Below are positions 16,620 through 25,200 of a DNA stretch of 64,000 nucleotides, piece by piece. How positions within the stretch are numbered: the stretch's first letter is position 1; every line of letters starts with the position of its first letter. The translations under genes were made by a program, and so were the position numbers. The notes below the pieces were generated by a model, which saw only the letters and a list, made by a program, of their open reading frames with translations, was not told where the DNA came from and searched no databases. Origin of the DNA: Nitrospirota bacterium (lineage in GTDB: Bacteria > Nitrospirota > Thermodesulfovibrionia > Thermodesulfovibrionales > UBA6898); NCBI GenBank assembly GCA_016215155.1, contig JACRLQ010000052.1, positions 1-64,000 of the forward strand, written 5' to 3'.

Positions 16620-17918
16620 TTACTTTCCAAAAGGGCAGACCGGATAATTACACGTCTCGCATTTCAGGCAGAGCCCGCCATGCCCCAGTTCCGCAAGCTC
16701 TCTTCTTCCTATCTTTTCCCCGGCAAGGACCCTGGGCAGGACCAGATCGAAGATCGTCGTCTTTGCGTACATGCCGCAGGCGGGGATACCGAGGATCGGG
16801 ATCAGTCCTGAAGTCCCGAAGTTAGGAAGTTCGGAAGTGACTGAGACTTCAACTTCCGCGCTCCCGCTCTTCCGCGCTTCCGCTCTTATATAAGCCACAA
16901 GAAACATCGCCCCCGGCAAAACAGCAGAGCCGTATGTAATGTCTGATGCCCCAAGGTTTCTTATCGCAAACCTGGTGACGTCGTCCGGGTCCACCGACAT
17001 GCCTCCGGTTGTTATAAGCAGGTCCGCCCCGGCATTTATCAGTTCCCTTAGTCTTGCCTCAATAAATGATTCATCATCCGGCGCATAGTATATGCCTGTG
17101 ATTTCGCCTCCAAGCGCCTCTATCTTCGCGGTTATCACGGGCGCAAAGGCGTCCTTTATCCTGCCGTAATACACTTCGTTTCCGGTGATTACTATGCCTG
17201 TCTTCGGCTTTCTGATCTGTTTTACCTGAATTACACCACCCCTCACCTCTATCCTCTCCCCTGAGGGGCGAGGAATATCTGAGTCACCCTCTCCATGGAG
17301 GGAGAGGGCCGGGGTGAGGGGTGATTTCCGCGCTTTTTCGCCGATCTTCATGGCCTCTTCCACAATATGTTTTTTTACGATCAAGGGTATGGCCCTTGTC
17401 CCCGCCACCGTCTGACCTTTTTTAACAATCGTGTTCCCATGCATAGAGGCGCACATCACATCCCCCAGCATATTAAATTCCAGAAGCGCGTCTTTATTTA
17501 TTTTGAGCAGTCCGTCCGTCTCAGCCACGATATTAATCTTGCCTTCTTTAGGCTCCCCCTTTATCTTCACCCCATCGCCCATGAGGGCTCTCGCGAGGGC
17601 ATACGCGGCGTCGTCTTCATGCATCTCGTCCTCCGCTATGTCCAGAACAAAAAGATGTTCCTTGCCCAGCCGCTGGAGATGGCAGATATCTTCCTGTCTG
17701 ATTATATGCCCCTTTCTGAAGGCACGTCCCTTGAATTCACCGGGACGGATTTCGGTGATGTCGTGGGCGAGGACAGTGCCTACAGCCTCGGTTACCGAAA
17801 GCCGTTCAGAAGATCGGAAGTGAGGAAGACCGGAAGTGTCTGAATCAGGTATTCCCATGCTCTTTTTTACGTCCTCGCTTCCTGGCTTCCCTGCTTCCGC
17901 TCTTTCAATCTCGCACAT
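16620..17918 (-). CDS. MoeA-like molybdopterin-binding protein with repeat-derived insertions
   Basis: A 432-residue protein with a MoeA N-terminal-like part (about residues 41-195, 'VGTVLAHDITEIRPGEFKG') and a MoCF_biosynth domain (about 231-400, 'GIVITGNEVYYGRIKD', 'LLITTGGMSVDPDDVTR'). It ends in a Cys-rich tail 'GLCLKCETCNYPVCPFGK'. It probably acts on molybdopterin or in metal insertion for a Mo/W enzyme. Three stretches look foreign and repeat-derived: residues about 3-38, 197-229 (containing 'SPLTPALSLHGEG') and 345-370. All keep the frame. The start is fixed by GAGGAGG before the ATG. It is downstream of fmdE and a ModE-like gene on the same strand. Confidence 0.87.
   Translation of the reverse strand: MCEIERAEAGKPGSEDVKKSMGIPDSDTSGLPHFRSSERLSVTEAVGTVLAHDITEIRPGEFKGRAFRKGHIIRQEDICHLQRLGKEHLFVLDIAEDEMHEDDAAYALARALMGDGVKIKGEPKEGKINIVAETDGLLKINKDALLEFNMLGDVMCASMHGNTIVKKGQTVAGTRAIPLIVKKHIVEEAMKIGEKARKSPLTPALSLHGEGDSDIPRPSGERIEVRGGVIQVKQIRKPKTGIVITGNEVYYGRIKDAFAPVITAKIEALGGEITGIYYAPDDESFIEARLRELINAGADLLITTGGMSVDPDDVTRFAIRNLGASDITYGSAVLPGAMFLVAYIRAEARKSGSAEVEVSVTSELPNFGTSGLIPILGIPACGMYAKTTIFDLVLPRVLAGEKIGRRELAELGHGGLCLKCETCNYPVCPFGK
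16812..16888. repeat. Dispersed GGAAGT/ACTTCC-type repeat inside the molybdopterin gene
   Basis: The plus strand shows GGAAGTTCGGAAGT followed by ACTTCAACTTCCGCG and a run of CTTCCGC-like units, able to fold back on itself. It encodes residues about 345-370 of the host protein, a low-complexity Ser/Glu-rich stretch placed between two conserved segments. Confidence 0.6.
17229..17325. repeat. Dispersed repeat inside the molybdopterin gene (encodes SPLTPALSLHGEG)
   Basis: About 97 bp made of CCCTCACC, CCTCTCCCCTGAGGGG, CCCTCTCCATGGAGGGAGAGGG and GGGGTGAGGGG, i.e. nested palindromes. The translated form 'SPLTPALSLHGEG' belongs to a motif I know from stray insertions in many bacterial proteins. 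It interrupts residues about 197-229 in frame. A related copy lies at 15969-16000. Confidence 0.72.
17808..17905. repeat. GGAAGT/CTTCC-type repeat covering the N-terminal codons of the molybdopterin gene
   Basis: CGGAAGTGAGGAAGACCGGAAGT-like units at one end and GCTTCCTGGCTTCCCTGCTTCCGC-like units at the other bracket about 40 bases. The same family occurs at 16812-16888. Here it supplies residues about 3-38, upstream of where homologous proteins normally begin. Confidence 0.55.
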
Positions 17919-17932
17919 GACAACCTCCTCGA

Positions 17933-18277
17933 TCAGCTGTTCGTTCCAAATATTTTTGAGAACCGTTTATCGACCAGTTCCTGTATGCCTTTTTCCAGTG
18001 CTTCATACTTTATCAGGAATTCCCTTGCCCCAGGGGTGAGGACCGCGCCCCCGCCGTTTTTGCCCCCGGTCTGCCGCTCTATAAGTTTAAACCCAAGCCT
18101 CTCTTCCATGGCCTTTATATACCCCCAGGCTTTTCTGTATGAGATATTTATCTCATTTGCCGCCTGGTTTATCGATCCGTGCTTGTCGATCGCCTCGAGC
18201 AGGAATTTCCTGCCCCTGCCGAAGACCGCTTGTCCTTCAACTTCAATCCAGAGTTTCGATTTAATCTCCATGGTCAC
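17933..18277 (-). CDS. ModE N-terminal-type winged-helix regulator
   Basis: A 114-residue DNA-binding protein whose 'RGRKFLLEAIDKHGSINQAANEINISYRKAWGYIKAME' spans a winged-helix like the ModE N-terminal domain (LysR-type HTH). 'GGKNGGGAVLTPGAREFL' is the wing. The C-terminal molybdate-binding (MOP) domain of full ModE is absent, so ligand sensing must come from elsewhere. Starts at GTG 18277 or ATG 18271 are both possible; neither has a clear ribosome-binding site. Its place between fmdE and the molybdopterin gene suggests local control of molybdenum or tungsten enzyme genes. Confidence 0.9.
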   Translation of the reverse strand: MTMEIKSKLWIEVEGQAVFGRGRKFLLEAIDKHGSINQAANEINISYRKAWGYIKAMEERLGFKLIERQTGGKNGGGAVLTPGAREFLIKYEALEKGIQELVDKRFSKIFGTNS

Positions 18278-18312
18278 TATTTATCCGTTATGGAATATTT
18301 GCATAGCGCTGA

Positions 18313-18933
18313 TCAAATAATATCAGATTCCGTCCCGCTATAATATCCCGGTCCCGCACAGGCTCTGCAGAGGGTCCGGCCGTCTTTTGACATCTCCCTC
18401 ATGTCCTGAACGAATTCACCGCAGGAGCCGCATTGGACCCTTCTGAGGGGTCTTCCAGGCATGTCTTCGGGCTTTAACTTCACACTGACTTCCATCGTGT
18501 CGAAGAGATCGCTGTCGGGCATGATCTTATAAGCCTCAAGCTGCGCCTCATACTTATTGCCGATCTCGGGGAAATAATCCCTTGCTTTTTGCCGTGAGTC
18601 CTCCCGCGCAATGACCCTTACCGCCTTGCCCGATTTGAGGTTCAGGAATGTTGCAGCCATCTTGCCATAGTCCATGAACTTCATTGTCCTATGCCCCAGA
18701 CTGCATCCTGTGACTGACTGGACTGCGTCAGTCGCGCATCTGTCCATCTCGACGAAGACGATAATATTTTTTCTATCTTTTCCCTTCGCATCGAGGATAT
18801 CGATCTCCCTGAGTCCAAGCATCGACATCTTCACGCCGAGCACCTGTCCCGGGCAGAGGTGTCCGTGGATTCGGACCGACTCGTCAAGAAGCCTCTGAAA
18901 TTCCAGTGAGCTACTGTCTGTTTTTAGAGCCAT
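18313..18933 (-). CDS. FmdE-domain protein with C-terminal zinc ribbon
   Basis: A 206-residue protein. The FmdE domain occupies about residues 12-150, with 'IHGHLCPGQVLGVKM' (His23, His25, Cys27) and 'VEMDRCATDAVQSVTGCSLG' (Cys66, Cys77). The C-terminus has CxxC pairs ('VQCGSCGEFV', 'TLCRACAG') that form a zinc ribbon or rubredoxin-like knuckle. FmdE proteins are associated with molybdenum formylmethanofuran or formate dehydrogenases, but their biochemical role is unclear. First gene of the fmdE, ModE-like, molybdopterin group. Confidence 0.9.
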   Translation of the reverse strand: MALKTDSSSLEFQRLLDESVRIHGHLCPGQVLGVKMSMLGLREIDILDAKGKDRKNIIVFVEMDRCATDAVQSVTGCSLGHRTMKFMDYGKMAATFLNLKSGKAVRVIAREDSRQKARDYFPEIGNKYEAQLEAYKIMPDSDLFDTMEVSVKLKPEDMPGRPLRRVQCGSCGEFVQDMREMSKDGRTLCRACAGPGYYSGTESDII

Positions 18934-18954
18934 ATATAAAATTTAGCACAAAAT

Positions 18955-18974
18955 AATGTAAATGAAATGTAAAT
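18955..18974 (-). promoter_or_regulatory. Tandem AATGTAAAT direct repeats upstream of fmdE
   Basis: AATGTAAAT occurs at 18955-18963 and again at 18966-18974, an 11-base period, i.e. about one helical turn. They lie 22-41 bases upstream of the fmdE start in an AT-rich stretch. This looks like a binding site for a regulator, possibly the ModE-like protein, though it does not match a ModE consensus I can recall. Confidence 0.4.
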
Positions 18975-19317
18975 TATCACGAAAAAAAATATCTCAAGTA
19001 ATCAACGCATCAGCCATGTTCTCACAATGCTGATCCTCCGTCCTTAGCAGCCCCGCAGGAATCTTTATTCCGGATTTCGGGATCGAAGCAATTAGTTACT
19101 ACCCGCCTGATTAATATGTCCCATTAAAATCATGATTAACATTCCGCTTAATAATTAATACTTGACATCACTTCCCGGAAGTGGAAAGATGCGAATTAGA
19201 TATATGAATGCCGCTTCTCCGCGGCCCGCTATTTGTATGTTAGAGGTTTAAAGGACGATATTCTCCATGTAGATGTCTGAACATTACTCAGTGATTTCTT
19301 TTAAAACAGGAGGCAAA
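18975..19317 (+). other. Intergenic region holding the promoter of the exported-protein locus
   Basis: These 343 bases contain no convincing gene. The first part has a small CCGG-rich segment (near 19070-19090), then AT-rich DNA (19110-19160), then the promoter described separately. The leader from about 19197 to the start at 19318 includes a short GCCGC/GCGGC hairpin near 19210. Confidence 0.5.
19162..19190 (+). promoter_or_regulatory. Candidate promoter with dyad ACTTCCCGGAAGT in the spacer
   Basis: A perfect TTGACA lies at 19162-19167. Seventeen bases later only a poor -10 (AAAGAT) is present, suggesting a regulated promoter. Between them, ACTTCC (19170-19175) and GGAAGT (19177-19182) form a 6+1+6 dyad that could be an operator. 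It would serve the genes from 19318 onward. Confidence 0.4.
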
Positions 19318-20322
19318 GTGAAGACTACCCATAGCTTCATCCCCGCAATTACATCTGTCTTAATAGGATTTATTCTTCTTGTGCTGACGGTGTCGTCGGC
19401 CTGCTCGGCAGCGGAAATTTCCCAGACATTTGATCTCCATCCGGGGTGGAACGCGATATACCTTGAAGTGCAGCCTGCCCCAAGGACTCCCGCGGATGTC
19501 TTTGGAGAAGTGCCTGAGATCGAGAGTGTATGGACCTGGATGGGGGGGAGTTCTTCAGTCGAGTTCATTCAGGACCCTGCCGAGGGTCTTGCATCGCAGC
19601 CGGGCTGGCGAGTTTATGCGGCGTCCCCGGACGAGGCCTATCTGACGGACCTCTATGCGATATTCGCAAACAGGACATACCTGATAAAAGTAAAAGGTCC
19701 GCAGATGGTGTCAGTGACTGTTTCGGGCAGATCCATACCCGATAAAATATCCTGGATAACCGATTCTTTTAATTTGCTTGGCTTCCATCTTGATCCCGCC
19801 GTATCACCCTCATTCGAATCTTATTTCGCTCCATCGTCAGCCCACAGGAGCCAGGCCGTCTACAGGCTCAGCGGCCAGGGAAAATGGACCTCTATCGACA
19901 ATCCCTCCGCCGCAGTCATGCGTTCGGGCGAGGCCTACTGGATATATTGCTCCGGGGCGTCAAAATATCAGGGTCCCCTTGCCGTTGAGGTAAACGGAAA
20001 CAACCTCGATTTCGGAAAACTGCTTACAACCAAAACTCTTACCATAAAGAACCTCTCGTCAGCTGCAAAGGCGGTCAGGTTTGAGATGTTGACTCCCTAT
20101 CCGGATATATTCACTTATAAAAATGTCAATACGTCTACCCAGAGAATTGACTGGCTCAAGCTCGAAGCGATGCCTCCGCTTTCCGTGCCGGCAAACGGGA
20201 CCGGATATCTGACAGTGGCCGTCCGCAGGGAACAGATGTCAACATCAAAGACCGAGACTTTGCTTGGCGTATATGATGATCAGGGCGTACGTATTCTTAT
20301 TCCAATGAGCGTGGAGAAGTGA
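19318..20322 (+). CDS. Exported protein of unknown function, first gene of the exported-protein locus
   Basis: A 334-residue protein. I place the start at GTG 19318, because AGGAGG (19308-19313) lies just before it and the product then opens with a clean signal peptide ('FIPAITSVLIGFILLVLTV', cut near 'ACSAAE'). The mature part begins 'QTFDLHPGWNAIYLEVQP' and contains 'VWTWMGG' and a Trp/Tyr-rich middle. It ends in an immunoglobulin-like beta region (about 215-334, 'KTLTIKNLSSAAKAVRFEM'). I do not recognise the family. It is 1 base from the next frame and probably co-transcribed with the five genes that follow. Confidence 0.82.
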   Translation: MKTTHSFIPAITSVLIGFILLVLTVSSACSAAEISQTFDLHPGWNAIYLEVQPAPRTPADVFGEVPEIESVWTWMGGSSSVEFIQDPAEGLASQPGWRVYAASPDEAYLTDLYAIFANRTYLIKVKGPQMVSVTVSGRSIPDKISWITDSFNLLGFHLDPAVSPSFESYFAPSSAHRSQAVYRLSGQGKWTSIDNPSAAVMRSGEAYWIYCSGASKYQGPLAVEVNGNNLDFGKLLTTKTLTIKNLSSAAKAVRFEMLTPYPDIFTYKNVNTSTQRIDWLKLEAMPPLSVPANGTGYLTVAVRREQMSTSKTETLLGVYDDQGVRILIPMSVEK

Positions 20323-20401
20323 CATGAAAACAACTCTAAGCCACAGCGCGTCAGCAGCGGAAAACAGAAACTCCGCATATGGAAAAAGGAAGGGGATATC
20401 A

Positions 20402-22225
20402 ATGAGAACCATTATCAGCGTCTTTCTGTGTTCGCCTTTACTCATTGTTTCTCTTATTACATCTGCCGGAGCCGGTCAGTATTCAGGTCTGTGGGTGGGA
20501 GAAGCCACCCTGTATGCCGTCAGCGAGCTCCAGAAGGTCCAGGCAAATCTTGCCTTTGATCTGTCCCTCCAGGGCTTCAGGTCGAGTGAGGTCCTTATAC
20601 CGAAGAACAGCATTTGGAAATATGATGCGTCAGGCGCAAGTCCTGTCGCCGACTGGTATAAGGCGACTTTCAACGATGCTGCCTGGAGCAGCGGCGCAGG
20701 ACCCCTCGGATATGGAAGCACGTTTGTGACTACTGTCGTAAATGCGACCACCGACGTAAATACCACTTATTACCGCAGAGCATTCAGTGTGACGGACCCC
20801 TTGCTTTATTCAGGCATCACAATCAGCCTGATGCGGGATGCCGGCGCTTCGGTATATCTGAACGGGCAGGAGATTATCCGCAGCAACCTTCCTTCCAGTT
20901 TTGTGAGCTTCAATACGTACGCTCTCTCAGAGCCTCTGACCTCAGGCAAAAATACATATGTTCAATTTGCGCTGCCCGAAAGCCTCCTTTTTGCGGGAAG
21001 CAATGTTATCGCTGTCGAGATGCATCGTTCGGGCGCAACGGATACGGACACCAGCTTCGACCTTGAACTGACCGCATCAATTGATAAACCTGCCGTAGCT
21101 ACTCTTGTGCCGGCCAAAGGGGAATGGTCGTATAACGAATCCGGAACAGACCTCGGCGCCACGTGGAAGGAGGTCTCATATGATGATTCCGGATGGACAA
21201 CCGGAGCCGGCAAGTTCGGGTATGGAAATACCGACGTGCATCAGGGTATTCCGGGGCAGGACACCGTCCTGAATTTCGGGCCTTATCCGGGCGGCCAGAA
21301 ATATCCGGCGTACTATTTCCGAAAACATTTCAATGTCAGCAATAAAGACGAGTTTACCGACATCACGTTGTACCTCCTGAGAGATGACGGTGCGGTCGTT
21401 TATCTTAACGGCAATGAGATTCTCCGCTCGAACATGCCGGGAAGCGGGGATATAACCTACACCACACCTCCTTTGTCGAAGGCAGGGGCGGATGACGCAT
21501 GGCGCTATATACCGGTAACCATACCGTCCGACAAACTGGTCAATGCCGATAATGTCCTTGCCGTCTCAGTGCATCAGCATCTGGACGAACTCGATGACAA
21601 GTCAGATTCCTCCCCTCCCACGCCGACCAAATCAGAGCTGCCCCTGCACCTTATACTTCATGTCGATACAGCGGGAACAGTCCGGCTGCTCAAGGAGGTC
21701 ATCATAATGGCTGACGCGAATGAGAACCCCGTGCTGCTGACGGACCATGCGCTTATACCTAACTACTCGGGTCTTTCGATAAAAGACGGCCGGCTTGTCG
21801 GGCTGCGCATGAGCTCGGCCGCTTTTGACTATGCGGGGAACTCCCTTGATTGTGCCGGGGGATTGACCTCCATCCCGCAGGCGGTGACCTGTCAGATAGT
21901 CGTAACGGCAGACCTTCCGACAAACCCCTTCCTCCACAGGTATCATAAAGACCATGACAGTCTTGATGTAAATTTTGTTCCAATTCCCTCCACCAGCAGC
22001 TTCCAGGAGGTCTATCAGATAATCAGGGCGATTTCCCTTAACTTCTCCCCGTCGTATCCGCCTGACCCGCGGACGACTTCCGTGGAGGCGCCTCCCGGCT
22101 GGGGGCAAAATTCGCTTGGGGGCACATATGCCGAGACGATTTCCGGTCTGCACAAGGGGCAGGTCTCGGTAAACGGTTTCTTCAAACTGCAACGGATCTC
22201 TGAAAAGGGGGCGCTCAATGAATGA
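20402..22225 (+). CDS. Exported protein with two lectin-like beta-sandwich repeats
   Basis: A 607-residue protein starting at ATG 20402 (AAGGAAGGGGA just upstream), with signal peptide 'TIISVFLCSPLLIVSLITSAGA'. An upstream in-frame ATG at 20324 would add 26 polar residues. Two internal repeats are clear. The first contains 'SVYLNGQEIIRSNLP' and 'GSNVIAVEMHRSG', the second 'VVYLNGNEILRSNMP' and 'ADNVLAVSVHQH'. Each is preceded by 'W..A.FNDAAWSSGAGPLGYG'-like text, the pattern of galactose-binding-like beta-sandwich domains in secreted proteins. The opening 'YSGLWVGEATLYAVSELQ' is distinctive but not one I can name. The end overlaps the start of the giant gene by 8 bases. Confidence 0.82.
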   Translation: MRTIISVFLCSPLLIVSLITSAGAGQYSGLWVGEATLYAVSELQKVQANLAFDLSLQGFRSSEVLIPKNSIWKYDASGASPVADWYKATFNDAAWSSGAGPLGYGSTFVTTVVNATTDVNTTYYRRAFSVTDPLLYSGITISLMRDAGASVYLNGQEIIRSNLPSSFVSFNTYALSEPLTSGKNTYVQFALPESLLFAGSNVIAVEMHRSGATDTDTSFDLELTASIDKPAVATLVPAKGEWSYNESGTDLGATWKEVSYDDSGWTTGAGKFGYGNTDVHQGIPGQDTVLNFGPYPGGQKYPAYYFRKHFNVSNKDEFTDITLYLLRDDGAVVYLNGNEILRSNMPGSGDITYTTPPLSKAGADDAWRYIPVTIPSDKLVNADNVLAVSVHQHLDELDDKSDSSPPTPTKSELPLHLILHVDTAGTVRLLKEVIIMADANENPVLLTDHALIPNYSGLSIKDGRLVGLRMSSAAFDYAGNSLDCAGGLTSIPQAVTCQIVVTADLPTNPFLHRYHKDHDSLDVNFVPIPSTSSFQEVYQIIRAISLNFSPSYPPDPRTTSVEAPPGWGQNSLGGTYAETISGLHKGQVSVNGFFKLQRISEKGALNE

Positions 22226-25200
22226 CCTCGGCCCGCATAAGACATCGTTTGTGAGCAACTTCAAAAGAGTAATCAGACTGCTGAGTATTCAGGCTTTAGT
22301 CCTGGCCTTTTTCTGCTGTTTGGGCGCCGGTAACGTCCATGCAAATTGCGCGCATATAGGAAATGACTCTACGATCTCGATCATAATTAACGGAGACGAC
22401 GGTCAGTGCACCAATCAACCCGTCTGCTGGTACGATGACCGTGACGGCACCACCGTCTGCGGGGGCAACGGGGACAACCTTACCGCTACCATCCATACCG
22501 CCAGATATGTGCAGTCGGGCACTATAAAAGTCCTCGACACCTGTGGCTCAGGATATAATTATTATCTGACGAGCGTAACGGTCAATTCGGTGGACAACTG
22601 GATGTTCGGCACCTGCCCCGTCGGGACCAATCTGACGAGCTGTTTTAATCCGGACGGCCTTCAATCTTCCGATACTTCATATGACACGATGGACGGCAGC
22701 GCCTGCGGCGGTCATAATATAACCCTTACCGTTACATACAGCAAGCGCTATCAGTATACCCAAAATTACAACTATAATTGCACGGGACATACATGCCCGG
22801 ATGTTAACCCGGTCGGTACTACTTCTGCCTGGAACGCCGGCAATGCCCTTATATCCTTGTCCTGCCCTGCAAGGAGCGGATATTTATGCAAGTCATATAA
22901 CAACGGCACAGGGAGCATACCTTCCACCGGGGGAACGAGCGTCAGCTTCAATATTAATGCGACCAGTTCACTTACATGGCAGTACAACGATGCGCATAAC
23001 CTTACCACGGCAGTCAGCGTGTCGCCGTCAGGGGCCAGCCCTCCGGCGGCGGCCAATGTGCTCGTTTCGCCGTTCACCGATACCGCGGCACATCTTACGG
23101 AAGACGGCAGCACCACGGTCACGGCGAAAAACATCTACCCCCTTTCGGCAACTACGGACCGCTGGCGTCTGAAGGAAGTAAGCGGGATCTCCGCAGGCGC
23201 AGACCCGATAAATGCCACGGCTGAAGGACAGACGTCAAAGACCTTTGACCACCAGGCGGCAAGGACCGTTACCTGGAACTATGAAAAACAGGCCAAACTT
23301 TCCGTCCAGACAAGCGGAGACCTCCCGGCAGGAGTGAATTACAGTCCCACGTACAAGATCGGGACCGGTTCGAGCATATCTCTTTCGAACGGCGCCAACT
23401 GGATTACAGTGGTGCCCGCACAGAGCGTTTCAGTTTCAGTCCCCGCGCTGGTGTATGACGGGGCCAATGCTTACCGTTGCGACAGCTGGACGGGGACAGG
23501 TAACATCGGCAGCGGCTCCTGCGGGGCGACATTGACCACCTGCACCGCAAATCTGACCAGATTTGACCAGGCCTCAGGTATAACCTGGCATTACGTCAGG
23601 GCCTTTAATGTTACAGTCAATGTTAACGGACTTCCTTCAAGCCTCGCGGGTAATGCCGGTTTTCAGCCCGGCGTGCAGACGACACTGATCACAAGGAACA
23701 GTGTAAAGACCTTTGCCGCACCCGCGATCATTTATAACGCCGCAACGGGCAATGACGAACGATATGTGCTCACAGGATGGGAAGCCGGCACCGGAAACTT
23801 AAGCGGCAGCGCGACCGGGACGGTCACCCATGGCGGAAACGGCTCAATCCCTAACATAACCATTACCCAGGACACATCGGTCACATGGGTCTATCATAGA
23901 GAGTTCCGTCTCAGTGTGAGTGTGTACGGGACGACCTCCGCTGATGCCGACCCCAGGGAGTGCAGCGATGTCACAGACGGGGCGACCTGCGCCGCCAATG
24001 CCTCCGCTACTGTTTCGGGCACTAATTATTACGATGCGGACAATCAGATCTTTGCGACCGCCATAGTTACGACCGCCCAGGGGAAGGCGCTTACGAACAC
24101 GCTTTTCACCACAGGCACGCCACCCTCGCTTATACAGAGTACAGGCTCGGGCAGAAAGATCGTAGGCTTTACCCTGTCGGCAGCCGTCACGATGCAGTGG
24201 AGGTACGACAATTCCTTTGAATGGATCATCGGCCAGCCGATGGAGCCGCCGGCAGTGACTACTGCACATGCTGATACGTTCGAGGCGCTCAGCGGCGTTC
24301 CCAATTACTGGAAGTGGACCTGGACTAATCCCGTCGTTGTCACAGCCAGGCCGGCCATTGAACTGCTCGACTCGATAGATGCCGGGTTGTACACACCCGA
24401 TACCGCCTTCTTCTGGGCGGAGGCGGATGACAAGCTGTATCCTGTCAGGCAGTTGACGCAGGCAAGGATAACCTGGAACGTTGATGTGTTTTATACAAAA
24501 ACGAGTTATGGCTGCAGCAACAGCAATAATCCGTGCACAAGCTGGTCCGCGACACCATATGGAACATACCCCAATATTAAAGACACTGCCGCTTCGCTTT
24601 CTAACGTTGCCCAGACGGGTTATACGAAATGGCCTGAAGGAAGCCAGCTCCAGAGTCACATCGCCTCCGTGCCGGTGAATCTGCAGCCGCTGGGAAGCCA
24701 GTATACCTTTGTAAAGACGGAGTTTCCGCCTACGGCAACAGCACCCAATGCCGTTTATGCGCCCGATGCCACCGGGTACAGTATTCTCATGTTTACCAAC
24801 AGCCCGACTTCCGCAAACACCACGACGAACCCGGTGAAGTTCGTTGTGGTCAAAACGAGAACTGTCGACGAGATGCTGACTGACGATGAAAATTGCGTAA
24901 TCGGGATGCCGGTGAGGGGAGATGCCTATAGTCACACCGATCCGGAGGGCAAAAACGGCTACGTCTTCCATGAAAAGGCAAAGTATGACGGAGCCGGGGC
25001 GGATGCGGCCCATGACAGGCAGCTCCGCAAGGGCAATATCCTGCCGGTCAATGTCACGACCATGTATGACCAGCATCCGCTCGTTGTGGTCTGGTATGAA
25101 CAGAAGGCAGAGCCTGGGCTTAATCTCGGCTGGCCGGTCAAGCCGGTGCGTTACTCATGCTCATGGCCCGGCACGCCCGACGGGACGATTGTTATTGCCA

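Noticed and set aside
22218-24215. CRISPR-like or DNA tandem repeats in the giant gene
   Set aside because: The 100-residue periodicity is seen in protein only; the DNA copies have diverged and show no direct repeats with spacers.
23844-25076. Long antisense open frame (410 codons) inside the giant gene
   Set aside because: No start signal, composition follows from the sense codons, and the sense product is a coherent exported protein.
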